DNA of 64,000 bases from Gammaproteobacteria bacterium. Lineage in GTDB: Bacteria > Pseudomonadota > Gammaproteobacteria > Xanthomonadales > SZUA-36. Within the stretch, counting starts at the first letter, position 1; every line of letters starts with the position of its first letter. Shown in pieces: positions 55,783 to 64,000 of the stretch. The position numbers and the translations under genes are program-made. A model generated the notes under the pieces. That model searched no databases. It was given only the letters and a program-made list of their open reading frames with translations, and had not been told where the DNA came from. Location of the stretch: contig JAUIJU010000007.1 in assembly GCA_030431095.1 (NCBI GenBank), forward strand, positions 1-64,000. The letters run 5' to 3'.

Positions 55783-56420
55783 GCCGGGCCGGGCGACGCA
55801 CCATCGCCATCGCCGGCAACATTGGTTCCGGCAAGTCCTCGCTGGTGCAGTTCCTGACCGACACCTACGGCATCGAACCGTTTTACGAACCCAACGAGGA
55901 AAACCCCTACCTGGACGATTTCTACGCGGACATGCAGCGCTGGGCCTTTCACTCCCAACTCTACTTTCTGGCCAGCAAGTTTCGCATCCACCAGCAACTG
56001 GACCGCACGCCCGGCGTCTCGGTGCTCGACCGCACCCTGTTCGAAGATGCCGAAATCTTCGCCACGGCGCTGCACCGAATGCGCAAGATCAACCGTCGCG
56101 ACTGGGAGACCTACCAGGCGTTCTACCAGGTGATCCTGCGCGCCGTACGGCCGCCGGACCTGATGATCTATCTGCGCTGCAACATGCGCACCCTGCGGCG
56201 CCGCATCCGGCTGCGCGGCCGGCCCATGGAGCAGGACATCCCGCTGAGCTACCTCAAGCGACTGGAAGGACTGTACGAAAGCTGGATCGCGGATTACCGC
56301 CTGGGCGAGGTGCTGGTGCTGGACAGCGGACGGCTGGACTTCATCCACGACATGGTGGACCGGCTGGACGTGATGGAGCGGGTGGAGGCGCTGCTGCCGC
56401 GCGCCCTGCGCCGCGGCTGA
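55779..56420 (+). CDS. Deoxynucleoside kinase (dCK/dGK family)
   Basis: 213 residues from a TTG at 55779. Walker A is IAIAGNIGSGKSSLVQFL, followed by FYEPNEENPYLDDFYADMQRWAFHSQLYFLASKF, the DRS-type motif SVLDRTLFEDAEIFA, and the lid RRRIRLRGRPMEQDIPLSYLKRLEGLYESWI. This layout is that of deoxyadenosine/deoxyguanosine/deoxycytidine kinases, salvage enzymes more usual in Firmicutes and eukaryotes than in gammaproteobacteria. A hairpin (GCCGGACC/GGTCCGGC) follows between it and the convergent gene. Confidence 0.88.
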   Translation: MSRAGRRTIAIAGNIGSGKSSLVQFLTDTYGIEPFYEPNEENPYLDDFYADMQRWAFHSQLYFLASKFRIHQQLDRTPGVSVLDRTLFEDAEIFATALHRMRKINRRDWETYQAFYQVILRAVRPPDLMIYLRCNMRTLRRRIRLRGRPMEQDIPLSYLKRLEGLYESWIADYRLGEVLVLDSGRLDFIHDMVDRLDVMERVEALLPRALRRG

Positions 56421-56466
56421 GGCGATGCCGGACCCCGCAAGGAGGTCCGGCGGAGAGGAGAAAAGC

Positions 56467-56850
56467 TCAGCCGTCGCCGCTTTCTTCCTGGCGGGCCTTG
56501 TAGGCGCGCACGGCCACGTTGAACTGTTCGGCCACGCGCTCCTCCATTTCCACGGAGTAGTTGTGCGCCTGGTTCAGGGCGATCTGGTTGCCCTCGGTCA
56601 GCATCTCCGGATCGGTGGCGGCATCGAGGCACTCGCGGTAGCTGGTCAGGCTTTGCTGGAACTCCGTGACCCGTCCCTTGGCGGCGACCAGGTCGTCGTA
56701 GGTGGCGTCATCGGGAATGCGCGAGGGCGCGGCCGGCAGATCGCAGGTCTGCGCCTCCAGCGGCAGGATGATTTCGGAACCGTCTTCCTGGGCGAGCGCG
56801 CCCGTGGACATCAGGGTGGCCACGAGGGCCGTTGTCAGGATGCGTTTCAT
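56467..56850 (-). CDS. Exported protein of unknown function
   Basis: 127 residues from the ATG at 56850 (AGAGGAAA upstream). A signal peptide (MKRILTTALVATLMSTGALA) is followed by one conserved-looking Cys pair (TCDLPAAPSRIPDDATYDDLVAAKGRVTEFQQSLTSYRECLDAA) and a long helical segment. Family not recognised. Same strand as and 53 bp from the VOC gene. Confidence 0.75.
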   Translation of the reverse strand: MKRILTTALVATLMSTGALAQEDGSEIILPLEAQTCDLPAAPSRIPDDATYDDLVAAKGRVTEFQQSLTSYRECLDAATDPEMLTEGNQIALNQAHNYSVEMEERVAEQFNVAVRAYKARQEESGDG

Positions 56851-56903
56851 GGGTTTCCTCTTGCGTGGCAGGTCTTGATCGCCTGCATGGGTGTACGCGG
56901 GTT

Positions 56904-57278
56904 TCACTCGCCCGCGAAATGAAAAACGTTCAACTTGTTGCCGTCGAGGTCACGGAAATAACCGGCATAGAAACCGCCTTCGCGGGGACCCGCCGGCCCC
57001 TCGTCGGTCGCCCCGAGTTCCAGCGCCCGGGCATACACGCGATCGACGGTGGCGGAGGAATCGGCCGCCAGCGCCGTCATGCAGCCGTTGCCCACGGTCG
57101 CGGGCTGTCCGTCCCAGGGCGTGGTCACGGAAAAGCCGGCCTTCTCCGGGTCGGTCGCCCAGGCCACGAACTGATCGGTCTCCATGAAGCGCTTCGCGCC
57201 CAGCTCGGCGAGCAGGGCGTCATAAAAAGCCACGGCGCGTTTCAGGTCATTGGTGCCAACGGTGACGTAACCGATCAT
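56904..57278 (-). CDS. VOC-superfamily (glyoxalase-like) protein
   Basis: 124 residues: MIGYVTVGTNDLKRAVAFYDALLAELGAKR is the first beta-alpha-beta-beta unit and GGFYAGYFRDLDGNKLNVFHF the last, typical of glyoxalase/bleomycin-resistance proteins. The usual first metal His is replaced (VTVGT), so catalytic ability is doubtful. Function unknown. Confidence 0.85.
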   Translation of the reverse strand: MIGYVTVGTNDLKRAVAFYDALLAELGAKRFMETDQFVAWATDPEKAGFSVTTPWDGQPATVGNGCMTALAADSSATVDRVYARALELGATDEGPAGPREGGFYAGYFRDLDGNKLNVFHFAGE

Positions 57279-57342
57279 GAGGCGATTCCTGTGGGGACTT
57301 GGGCGTGCGGGGTTCGGAGAATAGCACGCGGCTCCGGCGTCG

Positions 57343-57534
57343 TCAGCGGTGCGCGAACCAGACCAGCACCAGCAGGAGCACGGCCAGGGCCTGCATGCCG
57401 ACGCGGGCCCACATCAGCTTGTTGCCGTACCGACGGTCGAAACTGCCGCCCTTCTGCATGGTGACCAGCCCCAGCAACAGGGCCAGCGCGGTGGCCAGCA
57501 AAGCGAGCACGATGAGGACGGTCAGCCAGTTCAT
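57343..57534 (-). CDS. HIG1-domain twin-transmembrane protein
   Basis: 63 residues with two membrane helices (VLIVLALLATALALLLGLVTM and VGMQALAVLLLVLVWFA) joined by GGSFDRRYGNKLMWARV, the family signature of HIG1/hypoxia-induced proteins. In mitochondria relatives assist respiratory complexes; in bacteria the role is little known. Confidence 0.82.
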   Translation of the reverse strand: MNWLTVLIVLALLATALALLLGLVTMQKGGSFDRRYGNKLMWARVGMQALAVLLLVLVWFAHR

Positions 57535-57590
57535 GGCGGTTCTCCCGGGCCGGGTGTTTCATCAGCATAGCACCCGGCCGGCAAACAGGC

Positions 57591-58772
57591 TCAGAGCTGG
57601 CGCAGGCGAATCACCCCTTCGGCCTGGCGGATCTCCTCCAGGGCGTTGGGGCCGGGCTCATCCTCCACGTCGATGATGTTGTAGGCGATGTCACCGCGGC
57701 TCTTGTTGACCAGGTCGACCACGTTGATGTCGCGGTCAGCCAGCACCGAGAGCACGGTGCCCAGCACTTTGGGCACGTTGTGGTTGGTGAACGTGATTCG
57801 GTGCCCGCCGTTGCGTGTCATGCGGGTCCGCGGGAAGTTCACCGAGTTCTCGATGTTGCCATTCTGCAAAAAATCGATCAGCTGGGTGGCCGCCATGACG
57901 GCGCAGTTCTGTTCCGCCTCGGCCGTGCTGGCGCCGATGTGCGGCATGAGCACGGCGCCGGGCTTGCCGAGCAACTCCGGGCGCGGAAAATCACTGATGT
58001 AGCGACGCAGCGTGCCGGCGTCCAGCGCCGCCACCAGCGCCTCCTGGTCAACGACCTGCTCGCGCGCGAAGTTCAGCAGGCAGGCGCCGGGGCGCATGGC
58101 CGCGAATTCGTCGTTGCCGATCAGTCCGCGCGTGTGCTCGTTGGCCGGAATGTGCAGGCTCAGGTAGTCGGACAGGCCCAGCAGCGCCTGCAGGCTTTCG
58201 ACCTTTTGCACCTGGCTGGACAGCCGCCAGGCGGCCTCAACGGAAATCGCCGGATCGTAGCCCGCCACCTTCATGCCCAGTTCCAGGGCCATGTTGGCCA
58301 CCATGGCGCCGATCGCACCCAGGCCCACGACCCCGAGGGTCTTGCCGGCCAGTTCGCTTCCGGCGAAGCGCTTCTTCTCCGCCTCCAGCAGCTTCGACAT
58401 CTCCCCTGCGTCCGTGACGCCGGTCAGACTCTGCACGAAGGCCATGCCGCCGTAAATGTCGCGCGAACCGAGCAGCAGGCCCGCTGCGACCAGTTCCTTC
58501 ACCGCGTTGGCGTTGGCGCCGGGCGTGTTGAACACCACGATGCCCTTGCCGGTGCAGTCGTCCACGGGAATGTTGTTGACCCCGGCGCCTGCGCGGGCGA
58601 TGGCCAGCAGGCTGTCCGGCAGCGGCTCGCCGTGCAGCTTCTGGCTGCGCAACATGAAGGCGTCAGGGGCTTCCAGCCCCTCGCCCACGGTATAGGCGTC
58701 GGCGCCGAACAGGCCCAGCCCCTTGTCGGAAATTTGGTTGTAGGTGCGTACTTTGAACATGTCGGAACTCAA
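57591..58772 (-). CDS. serA: D-3-phosphoglycerate dehydrogenase
   Basis: 393 residues. Substrate-binding half with LHGEPLPDSLLAIARAGAGVNNIPVDDCTGKGIVVFNTPGANANAVKELV; Rossmann half with KTLGVVGLGAIGAMVANMALELGMKVAGYDP and the catalytic His in MPHIGASTAEAEQNCA; a C-terminal ACT domain (HNVPKVLGTVLSVLADRDINVVDLVNKSRGDIAYNIIDVED) for serine feedback. First step of serine synthesis. It lies 6 bp downstream of serC. Confidence 0.96.
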   Translation of the reverse strand: MSSDMFKVRTYNQISDKGLGLFGADAYTVGEGLEAPDAFMLRSQKLHGEPLPDSLLAIARAGAGVNNIPVDDCTGKGIVVFNTPGANANAVKELVAAGLLLGSRDIYGGMAFVQSLTGVTDAGEMSKLLEAEKKRFAGSELAGKTLGVVGLGAIGAMVANMALELGMKVAGYDPAISVEAAWRLSSQVQKVESLQALLGLSDYLSLHIPANEHTRGLIGNDEFAAMRPGACLLNFAREQVVDQEALVAALDAGTLRRYISDFPRPELLGKPGAVLMPHIGASTAEAEQNCAVMAATQLIDFLQNGNIENSVNFPRTRMTRNGGHRITFTNHNVPKVLGTVLSVLADRDINVVDLVNKSRGDIAYNIIDVEDEPGPNALEEIRQAEGVIRLRQL

Positions 58773-58778
58773 GGTCTC

Positions 58779-59900
58779 TCAATGGGATTCTTTGATGGTC
58801 TCGTAGGCCCAGCCCAGCCAGGGCATCAGCGCCTCGAGATCCGCAGCCTCCACCGTGGCGCCGCACCAGATGCGCAGGCCCGGCGGCGCGTCGCGGTAGG
58901 CGCCGATGTCCAGCGCCACGCCCTCTTCCGCCAGCAGGGCGACCATGGCCTTGACGCCCTCGGCCGGCAGGTCGACCGACAGGCACACGCTGGTATTCGA
59001 ACGAATGGCCGGCGTTGTGGCCAGGAAATCAATCCACGGCGTGTCGTCAACGAACCGCTCGATGACCGCCAGGTTGGCGTCACAGCGTGAGCGGGCAGCG
59101 GGCACGCCACCCAGGGACTCCACCCAGTCCAGGGCGTCATGGTAGTCCGCCACGCACAACATGGACGGCGTGTTGATGGTCGCGCCCTTGAAAATGCCTT
59201 CGTTCAGCGCGCCGTTCTTGGTCAGGCGAAAGATCTTGGGCATCGGCCAGGGCGGCGAATAACGCTCGAGTCGCGCCACCGCCCGCGGGCTGAGGATCAG
59301 TACGCCATGCGCCGCCTCCCCGCCAAGCACTTTCTGCCAGCTGTAGGTCACCACGTCCAGGCGTTCCCAGGGCAGGTCCTGGGCGAACACCGCCGAAGTG
59401 GCGTCGCAGAGGGTGAGGCCGCCCCGATCGGGGCTGATCCAGTCGCCGTCGGGTACGCGTACGCCGGAGGTCGTGCCGTTCCAGGTGAACACGATGTCGT
59501 GATCCGGATCAGCCTGAGAGAGATCCGGCAGCTGGCCGTAGGGCGCCTCGAAAAACCGGGCGTTATCGAGCTTGAGTTGTTGTTCGATGTCCGCCTTCCA
59601 GCCCTTGCCGAACGACTCCCAGTAAAACACGTCCACCGGGCGCTCGCCCAGCAAACTCCACATGGCCATTTCGAACGCGCCGGTGTCCGAGGCGGGCACA
59701 ATGCCCACGCGATAACCTTCGGGCAGGCCGAGCATCTTCGCGGTGCGCTCACACGCCGAGCGCAGAATGACCTTGCCGAGGGCGCTGCGATGCGACCGAC
59801 CCAGCGCGTCCAGTTCGAGCCCGGCGGCGTTCCAGCCGGGGCGCTTGGAGCAGGGACCTGAGGAAAATCGGGGATTGCGGGGTGTTTCGGTGGGTTTCAC
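58779..59900 (-). CDS. serC: Phosphoserine aminotransferase
   Basis: 373 residues from the GTG at 59900, chosen because it gives [23 protein letters not shown], the family N-terminus; the frame is open to an ATG at 59999 that would add an unconserved 33 residues. Fold-type I PLP enzyme: [65 protein letters not shown] with the Schiff-base Lys. It resembles the Methanosarcina-type branch of SerC rather than the E. coli one. Operon with serA. Confidence 0.92.
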   Translation of the reverse strand: MKPTETPRNPRFSSGPCSKRPGWNAAGLELDALGRSHRSALGKVILRSACERTAKMLGLPEGYRVGIVPASDTGAFEMAMWSLLGERPVDVFYWESFGKGWKADIEQQLKLDNARFFEAPYGQLPDLSQADPDHDIVFTWNGTTSGVRVPDGDWISPDRGGLTLCDATSAVFAQDLPWERLDVVTYSWQKVLGGEAAHGVLILSPRAVARLERYSPPWPMPKIFRLTKNGALNEGIFKGATINTPSMLCVADYHDALDWVESLGGVPAARSRCDANLAVIERFVDDTPWIDFLATTPAIRSNTSVCLSVDLPAEGVKAMVALLAEEGVALDIGAYRDAPPGLRIWCGATVEAADLEALMPWLGWAYETIKESH

Positions 59901-60044
59901 GGCGTGCCAGTGCGCCTCGCGGGCGCTGTCAAAACTGAGTTTATACGTGCTTGGGGACCCGGACGCAACGGGCATGCGCGGCAACGGCTGATATTTCATC
60001 GAATCGTCATGAAAAGACCCGCCATTGCGCTCACACAGCGTTCA

Positions 60045-60515
60045 TCAATCGGGGTCGGCAAGCACCAGTGGCAAGGCCGTGCTGCGCTTCGTGCTGCGCA
60101 GCACGAAACTGGTATTGACCATGTGGACAGCCTTGCAGGGCATGATCCAGCGACTCAACAGCTGCTCATAGGCGATGATGCTTTCACAGACCACTTTCAG
60201 GGTGTAGTCGTGCTGGCCGCTGGTCGCGTGACACTCCAGGATTTCCGGCCGCTCGTCGACCACGCGGGTGAATTCGCTGACTGAATCCGGGTGATGGTCC
60301 TCCAGCGTCACCATGGCGATGGCGGTCACCTGCAGCCCCACGGCACCGGCATCCACCAGGGCAACGGTGGCGCGTATCACGCCCGTTTCCTGCAGTCGTC
60401 GAACCCGCCGCCAGCACGGCGAGGTGGACAGGCCTACCTTCTCGGCAAGCGCCTGGCTGGAGAGGCGGCCGTCTTTCTGCAGGGCATCGAGAATTTTCAG
60501 GTCCATGGCATCCAT
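60045..60515 (-). CDS. Lrp/AsnC-family transcriptional regulator
   Basis: 156 residues from the ATG at 60515 (GGAG 6 nt upstream). N-terminal helix-turn-helix: MDLKILDALQKDGRLSSQALAEKVGLSTSPCWRRVRRLQETGVI. C-terminal RAM domain: VTAIAMVTLEDHHPDSVSEFTRVVDERPEILECHATSGQHDYTLKVVCES. It is divergent from phhA across an A/T-rich 146-bp gap, so it probably controls phenylalanine hydroxylation. Confidence 0.93.
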   Translation of the reverse strand: MDAMDLKILDALQKDGRLSSQALAEKVGLSTSPCWRRVRRLQETGVIRATVALVDAGAVGLQVTAIAMVTLEDHHPDSVSEFTRVVDERPEILECHATSGQHDYTLKVVCESIIAYEQLLSRWIMPCKAVHMVNTSFVLRSTKRSTALPLVLADPD

Positions 60516-60661
60516 GATCACTCCTGGCAATATTTATTTTTCATTTATAAAGAAAGATCAAAACATTTATGCCTGAAAATAAGTTGAAATAGAACGGTTT
60601 GCAAACATTTACCGAGATCAATGAGATATAATGTTCATCTAATCAAACAACGCGAGCAACC
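60516..60661. promoter_or_regulatory. A/T-rich Lrp-phhA divergent control region
   Basis: The gap is far richer in A/T than its neighbours. It holds a perfect TATAAT (60627-60632) 30 bp ahead of phhA but no good -35 at 16-18 bp, which fits an activator-dependent promoter. The 9-mer AAACATTTA occurs twice (60562-60570 and 60604-60612). Such A/T-rich repeated sequence suits Lrp-family binding. Confidence 0.6.
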
Positions 60662-61456
60662 ATGGCCAAATCGACCAAGTACGTCTCCCACACGCCCGAC
60701 GAACAGGGCGCCATCCATTACTCGGATGCGGAGAACGCTACCTGGGCGACCCTGATCGAACGCCAGCTGCCGCGACTCCAGGGCCAGGTTTGCCAGGAGT
60801 ACATCGACGCGCTGGCACTGATGGACTTTCCGCGTGACCGCATTCCCCAGCTGAGTGACGTGTCGGACGTCCTGATGGCGCACACCGGCTGGCAAGTGGC
60901 GCCGGTACCTGCGCTGATCGACTTCACCCGTTTCTTCGAACTGCTGGCCAACCGGAAGTTTCCTGCCGCCACCTTCATTCGCGACGCGGACGACCTGGAC
61001 TACCTCGAAGAGCCGGATATTTTTCACGAGATCTTCGGTCACACGCCGCTGCTGACCGACTACCGTTTCGCCGCCTTCACCGAGGCCTACGGCAAGGCCG
61101 GTCTGGCCGCGGACAAGCGTGACCACGCCATGCTGGCCCGCCTGTTCTGGTTCACGGTAGAGTTTGGCCTGATCGATACCACGCAGGGTCTGCGAAGCTA
61201 CGGCGCCGGAATCGTCTCCTCGCCCGGCGAACTGAACTATGCCCTGCACAGCGACACCCCGGAGCGCCGACCCTTCGACGCGCTGAACGCCTTGCGTACG
61301 CCGTACCGGATCGATATCTTCCAGACGGTGTACTACGTCATCGATTCTTTCGACACCCTGTTCGAACTGGCGCAGACCGACCTGTCACCGCTGGTCGCCG
61401 AAGCCCGCCGTCTGGGCATGTTCGAGCCCACCTATCCCGTCAAAAACATCGCCTGA
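60662..61456 (+). CDS. phhA: Phenylalanine 4-monooxygenase
   Basis: 264 residues, the size of the bacterial catalytic-domain-only enzyme. Iron ligands are in IFHEIFGHTPLLTDYRFAAFTEAYG (HEIFGH), with the Glu ligand in FWFTVEFGLI. SYGAGIVSSPGEL and YRIDIFQTVYYVIDSF follow. It uses tetrahydropterin and O2 to make tyrosine from phenylalanine. The next gene, phhB, recycles the pterin. Confidence 0.97.
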   Translation: MAKSTKYVSHTPDEQGAIHYSDAENATWATLIERQLPRLQGQVCQEYIDALALMDFPRDRIPQLSDVSDVLMAHTGWQVAPVPALIDFTRFFELLANRKFPAATFIRDADDLDYLEEPDIFHEIFGHTPLLTDYRFAAFTEAYGKAGLAADKRDHAMLARLFWFTVEFGLIDTTQGLRSYGAGIVSSPGELNYALHSDTPERRPFDALNALRTPYRIDIFQTVYYVIDSFDTLFELAQTDLSPLVAEARRLGMFEPTYPVKNIA

Positions 61457-61472
61457 CCGGCGAGGAGATCGC

Positions 61473-61814
61473 ATGAATACCGTTTGCGACCTGTCCGCAA
61501 GACACTGCGTGCCCTGTGAGGGGGGCGTGGACCCGATCGACCGCGAAACAGCCGCTTCCCTGCTGTCCGACCTGCCCGGCTGGCGCCTGAGCGAGGACGG
61601 CAAGATGATTTCGCGACGCTTCGAGTTCAAGGGTTTTTATCGAACCATGGCGTTCATCAACGCCATGGCCTGGGTGGTGAACAACGAAAACCATCACCCG
61701 GATTTCTCGGCCGGATACAACTACTGTGAAGTCGGCTTTACCACCCATGCGATCGACGGACTGTCGGAGAACGATTTCATCTGCGCCGCCAGGGTGACAG
61801 CGCTGCTGGACTGA
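61473..61814 (+). CDS. phhB: 4a-hydroxytetrahydrobiopterin dehydratase
   Basis: 113 residues; GAGGAG lies upstream of the ATG at 61473, 16 bp after phhA. The signature NNENHHPDFSAGYNYCEVGFTTHAIDGLSENDF contains the active-site His cluster. It dehydrates the carbinolamine cofactor left by PhhA so that it can be reduced again. Confidence 0.97.
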   Translation: MNTVCDLSARHCVPCEGGVDPIDRETAASLLSDLPGWRLSEDGKMISRRFEFKGFYRTMAFINAMAWVVNNENHHPDFSAGYNYCEVGFTTHAIDGLSENDFICAARVTALLD

Positions 61815-61847
61815 AACCGGATCGGGACCGCACCGGGTCCCCCAACG

Positions 61848-61896
61848 AAAAACGCCGTGCGTTCTGCGACCCGGTCGCGGAAGGCACGGCGTTTTT
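61848..61896 (+). terminator. Intrinsic terminator after phhB
   Basis: A3-AACGCCGTGC (61848-61860) pairs with GCACGGCGTTTTT (61884-61896), 34 bp after the phhB stop. The stem is 13 bp with A and T runs at its base and a 23-nt loop that can itself fold (GCGACC/GGTCGC). Confidence 0.85.
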
Positions 61897-61951
61897 GCCT
61901 GGTGAACCTGCGGCTCACCCCCCCAAGTTGTTCAGGTTCTTCGGGTCGTGA

Positions 61952-62188
61952 TCACCAGCCCCAGGGCTTGCGCGCGCCGCCGGAACCCGAGGCCACACCG
62001 ACTTTCGAGCCGGTCAGCTTCAGTTCGACGGTGCCCGATTCCCGGGCGATGTTCATGCCTTTGTCCTGGCCAGACAGTTTCACCTGGCGGAACTTGGAGT
62101 CATGCAGTGATTTAGCGATCCGGTAAACCCACACGCAGAACATGGCTGCCAGGAAGGCCCCGGATGCAATCAAGATGATTTCCAACAT
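61952..62188 (-). CDS. Small membrane-anchored protein of unknown function
   Basis: 78 residues from an ATG at 62188 with GGAG 7 nt upstream. One N-terminal membrane helix (LEIILIASGAFLAAMFCVWVYRIA) is followed by a basic/polar cytoplasmic part ending GVASGSGGARKPWGW. The Gly-rich end is unusual. Family not recognised; convergent with phhB. Confidence 0.72.
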   Translation of the reverse strand: MLEIILIASGAFLAAMFCVWVYRIAKSLHDSKFRQVKLSGQDKGMNIARESGTVELKLTGSKVGVASGSGGARKPWGW

Positions 62189-62676
62189 AGCTGATCTCCT
62201 TTCAACACGGCTTCATTCCCCTGCCGTGCGGGTGGTTCCTGCACTCACGTCCTGTGGGTGTCCCGAACCCTCTCTAAGGAGACTCTGCAATCGACCGTTT
62301 CCGCGATTGCAATTCCCTGTCATTGTCTCCGTTGTGATGGATTACAACGGCGCCACCAGAAAGTTGGTGGCCTGGCCGCGTTTCCTGCGACCCTTCAAGG
62401 AATCCAGTTTCCCGACGGCGAGAGCCGCCAGAAGGCGAGATGCAACGTTTCCCCCGACGCCGGCCGCAGACTAAGACCTAGCGTGAATGTCGAAACGTAA
62501 AATCCGCCACCCGCGAACCGCAAGCGATTCCAGGTGGCTCCCCTTTCTCAGCAGGCCCGAAGTGCGGACCGTCGAAGAAATTGTACCCTTATGGGGGCAT
62601 ATATTATCTCAAAAGACAGGCAAAAGCGAGGGGATATTCAGACGGATTGGAATGTCCGCACAAAACCGGCTGATTC
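62189..62676. other. Intergenic region without a recognised gene
   Basis: 488 bp between the small membrane protein and the hydroxylase-like gene. It contains a perfect 8-bp stem TGCAATCG/CGATTGCA (62286-62293 and 62304-62311) and a locally A/T-rich stretch (62579-62640: for example GGGGCATATATTATCTC). No open frame with a ribosome-binding site and no known RNA motif is evident. Confidence 0.5.
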
Positions 62677-64000
62677 TCAGGCCTTTTTGTACCGATCCCT
62701 GGGGTGGTCACCGGCCGGTTGGTCGAAAGGCAATTCGCGGATCCAGCGTGACAGCAACCACTTCACCCCTTGCTGGACGGCAACGCCTGTGTGGCGTGTC
62801 AGGGGATCGACATTGTGGTCGGGCCCCACGTTGTGGAACAGAATGCACATCCCCCGTTCGGGGCGCACCACCAGGCCGGCGTTGTCGAAGCGGGTTTCGC
62901 CGCCGCTGAAGCCCTGGTTGAGGTACACCAGTTGCGTGGCGATGCGCTGGCCACCGAATTCCAGTGGGCCCTCACCCATGGCGAATCGTTCCGGAATGAA
63001 ATAGTCGAAATGCTGCTCGAAGCTCTGCTGGTGCTCGTAGCGCAACACCAGGGGCAGTTCACCGTTCGTCAGCGGAAAATGGCTCCAGTCCGCCATGCGC
63101 CGCTCCACCCCGTCAATCACCAGGTTACGCAGGCCGGGACGCAGGCGCACCTCGTGACTGGTCCGGATATCATTGGTGCCCAGGCTGCCATCCTGGTCGA
63201 CGATAAACGAGGGCATCAGGTGTTCGCGTGCGGCGTTGACCACCTCGGCGCATTCGAAAACCGACAACAGCCGGCGCAGGGTGATGACACGCGGCGCCCA
63301 CGAGGCCACTTCGAGCGTCGGCACGGGCAGGGGATTCGCGAAGCGATCAGAAAATGTGTCCGCCCGCGGCAGGGCGTTGCCGGCCGCAGGCGCCACGCAC
63401 AGGTCGGAAGCGTACTCTCCTGCAACCTCCCAGCCCGCCGCGGCGGCCTGGTCCGCCAGGGCCCGGGCACGCGCCAGGTCCCGGGGCAGCCAATGACCGT
63501 GCTCGTACCACTCGGCCAGGCCCAGCAACGCCCCGGGGTCGCCTGATTTCGCCGCGCGCAGCAGCAGGTGGCCCGACTGCATCGGAGCGGGCGCTTCGCC
63601 GGACTGGCCATCGAGCCACCAGGCCAGGTGGGTCATCGCCCGTGGCTGGCCGCCGCGCGCCGCGGCTTCCAGCGTGCGTCGCGCGCGCTGGACGTCCTGG
63701 CGTTCATCACGCGAGCCGCCCAAGTAGCTGCCCAGCCACCAGCCGGCTTCGGCATCTCCATGGTCCGTCGCGCGCTGCAGCAGTTCCACGGCGCGATCCA
63801 TGTCCGGCACCACGTCCATGCCGCGCAAAAAAATCAGCCCGAGGAAACGGGCCGCCGCCGGATGGCCGGATTGCGCGGCGCGGTCCAGCCAGGCCCGCCC
63901 CTGCTCCGGATCCGGTTCGACGCCGCCCTGCCCCGTCATGCAGGCAATGCCCAACTGCAATTGCGCATCGGGCTGCCCGCTTTGTGCGGCTTGTTCCAGG
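62677..64000 (-). CDS. Sel1-repeat/prolyl-4-hydroxylase-type oxygenase, 5' end beyond window
   Basis: At least 440 residues; the frame continues off the right edge (EQAAQSGQPDAQLQLGIACM is already a Sel1 repeat). Residues at the start are tandem Sel1 repeats: PEQGRAWLDRAAQSGHPAAARFLGLIFLRG, DRAVELLQRATDHGDAEAGWWLGSYL, HLLLRAAKSGDPGALLGLAEWYEHG. The C-terminal 210 residues form a 2-oxoglutarate/Fe(II) oxygenase of the P4H type: YEHQQSFEQHFDYFIP (HxD motif), YLNQGFSGGETRFDNAGLVVRPERGMCILF, and RHTGVAVQQGVKWLLSRWIRE (distal His and 2OG-binding Lys). Likely hydroxylates a protein prolyl residue; substrate unknown. Confidence 0.9.
   Translation of the reverse strand, partial: LEQAAQSGQPDAQLQLGIACMTGQGGVEPDPEQGRAWLDRAAQSGHPAAARFLGLIFLRGMDVVPDMDRAVELLQRATDHGDAEAGWWLGSYLGGSRDERQDVQRARRTLEAAARGGQPRAMTHLAWWLDGQSGEAPAPMQSGHLLLRAAKSGDPGALLGLAEWYEHGHWLPRDLARARALADQAAAAGWEVAGEYASDLCVAPAAGNALPRADTFSDRFANPLPVPTLEVASWAPRVITLRRLLSVFECAEVVNAAREHLMPSFIVDQDGSLGTNDIRTSHEVRLRPGLRNLVIDGVERRMADWSHFPLTNGELPLVLRYEHQQSFEQHFDYFIPERFAMGEGPLEFGGQRIATQLVYLNQGFSGGETRFDNAGLVVRPERGMCILFHNVGPDHNVDPLTRHTGVAVQQGVKWLLSRWIRELPFDQPAGDHPRDRYKKA

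Overview
This window is chromosomal DNA of a high-GC gammaproteobacterium. The evidence is a set of conserved gammaproteobacterial blocks: recA-recX-alaS-csrA-tRNA-Ser; rpsP-rimM-trmD-rplS; ffh divergent from a ypjD-type gene; dnaX-ybaB-recR next to the small SRP RNA; rpsF-rpsR-rplI-dnaB; and a T-protein type tyrA. The genus cannot be fixed from the sequence alone. A free-living aerobic heterotroph of the Xanthomonadales/Chromatiales side of the class would fit, but that is inference.

Region 1 (1 to about 9400) is accessory DNA with visibly lower GC in its right half (sampled 60-base lines: about 45 % near 8300 against about 67 % near 10100 in dnaE). It holds a metal-efflux operon (czcC-czcB-czcA, the last cut by the window edge) preceded by a small Cys/His-rich exported protein. 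Next comes a compact mercury-uptake unit: merR divergent from merT-merP plus a thioredoxin-fold gene, with a textbook MerR operator. After that is a 2.3-kb module of an excisionase-like protein, a helix-turn-helix replication-type protein with internal repeats, and an unknown membrane-associated protein. The module ends at a tRNA-Val(GAC) gene, and an imperfect copy of the tRNA 3' end lies just after merR, as expected of an integrative element.

Region 2 (9.4-36.7 kb) is core DNA: dnaE, a transglycosylase, a GlsB/YeaQ protein, tesB, a glycerate-kinase-like P-loop kinase overlapping sbcB, an intergenic DnaA-box palindrome, comEA-like, recR-ybaB-dnaX, the SRP RNA and tyrA. It continues with a phosphoketolase-acetate kinase pair (pentose-phosphate to acetyl-phosphate to acetate plus ATP), an ECF sigma/membrane HEAT-like/DUF4097-like operon, two envelope proteins, a tRNA-Ser locus with broken tRNA copies, csrA, alaS, recX, recA and pncC.

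Region 3 (36.8-57 kb) holds mutS, hslR, an exported Hcp-like protein, htpG behind a heat-shock-type promoter, the rpsP-rimM-trmD-rplS translation operon, a GNAT acetyltransferase, ffh, ypjD, radA and a pspF-type enhancer-binding protein without psp target genes. It then has dnaB, rplI, rpsR and rpsF behind a good sigma-70 promoter, an integral membrane methyltransferase/reductase-like protein, and a PLP decarboxylase translationally overlapping a deoxynucleoside kinase.

Region 4 (57-64 kb) is amino-acid metabolism: serC-serA for serine synthesis and an Lrp-type regulator divergent from phhA-phhB (phenylalanine to tyrosine). It ends with a small membrane protein and a Sel1-repeat/prolyl-4-hydroxylase-type fusion that runs off the right edge.
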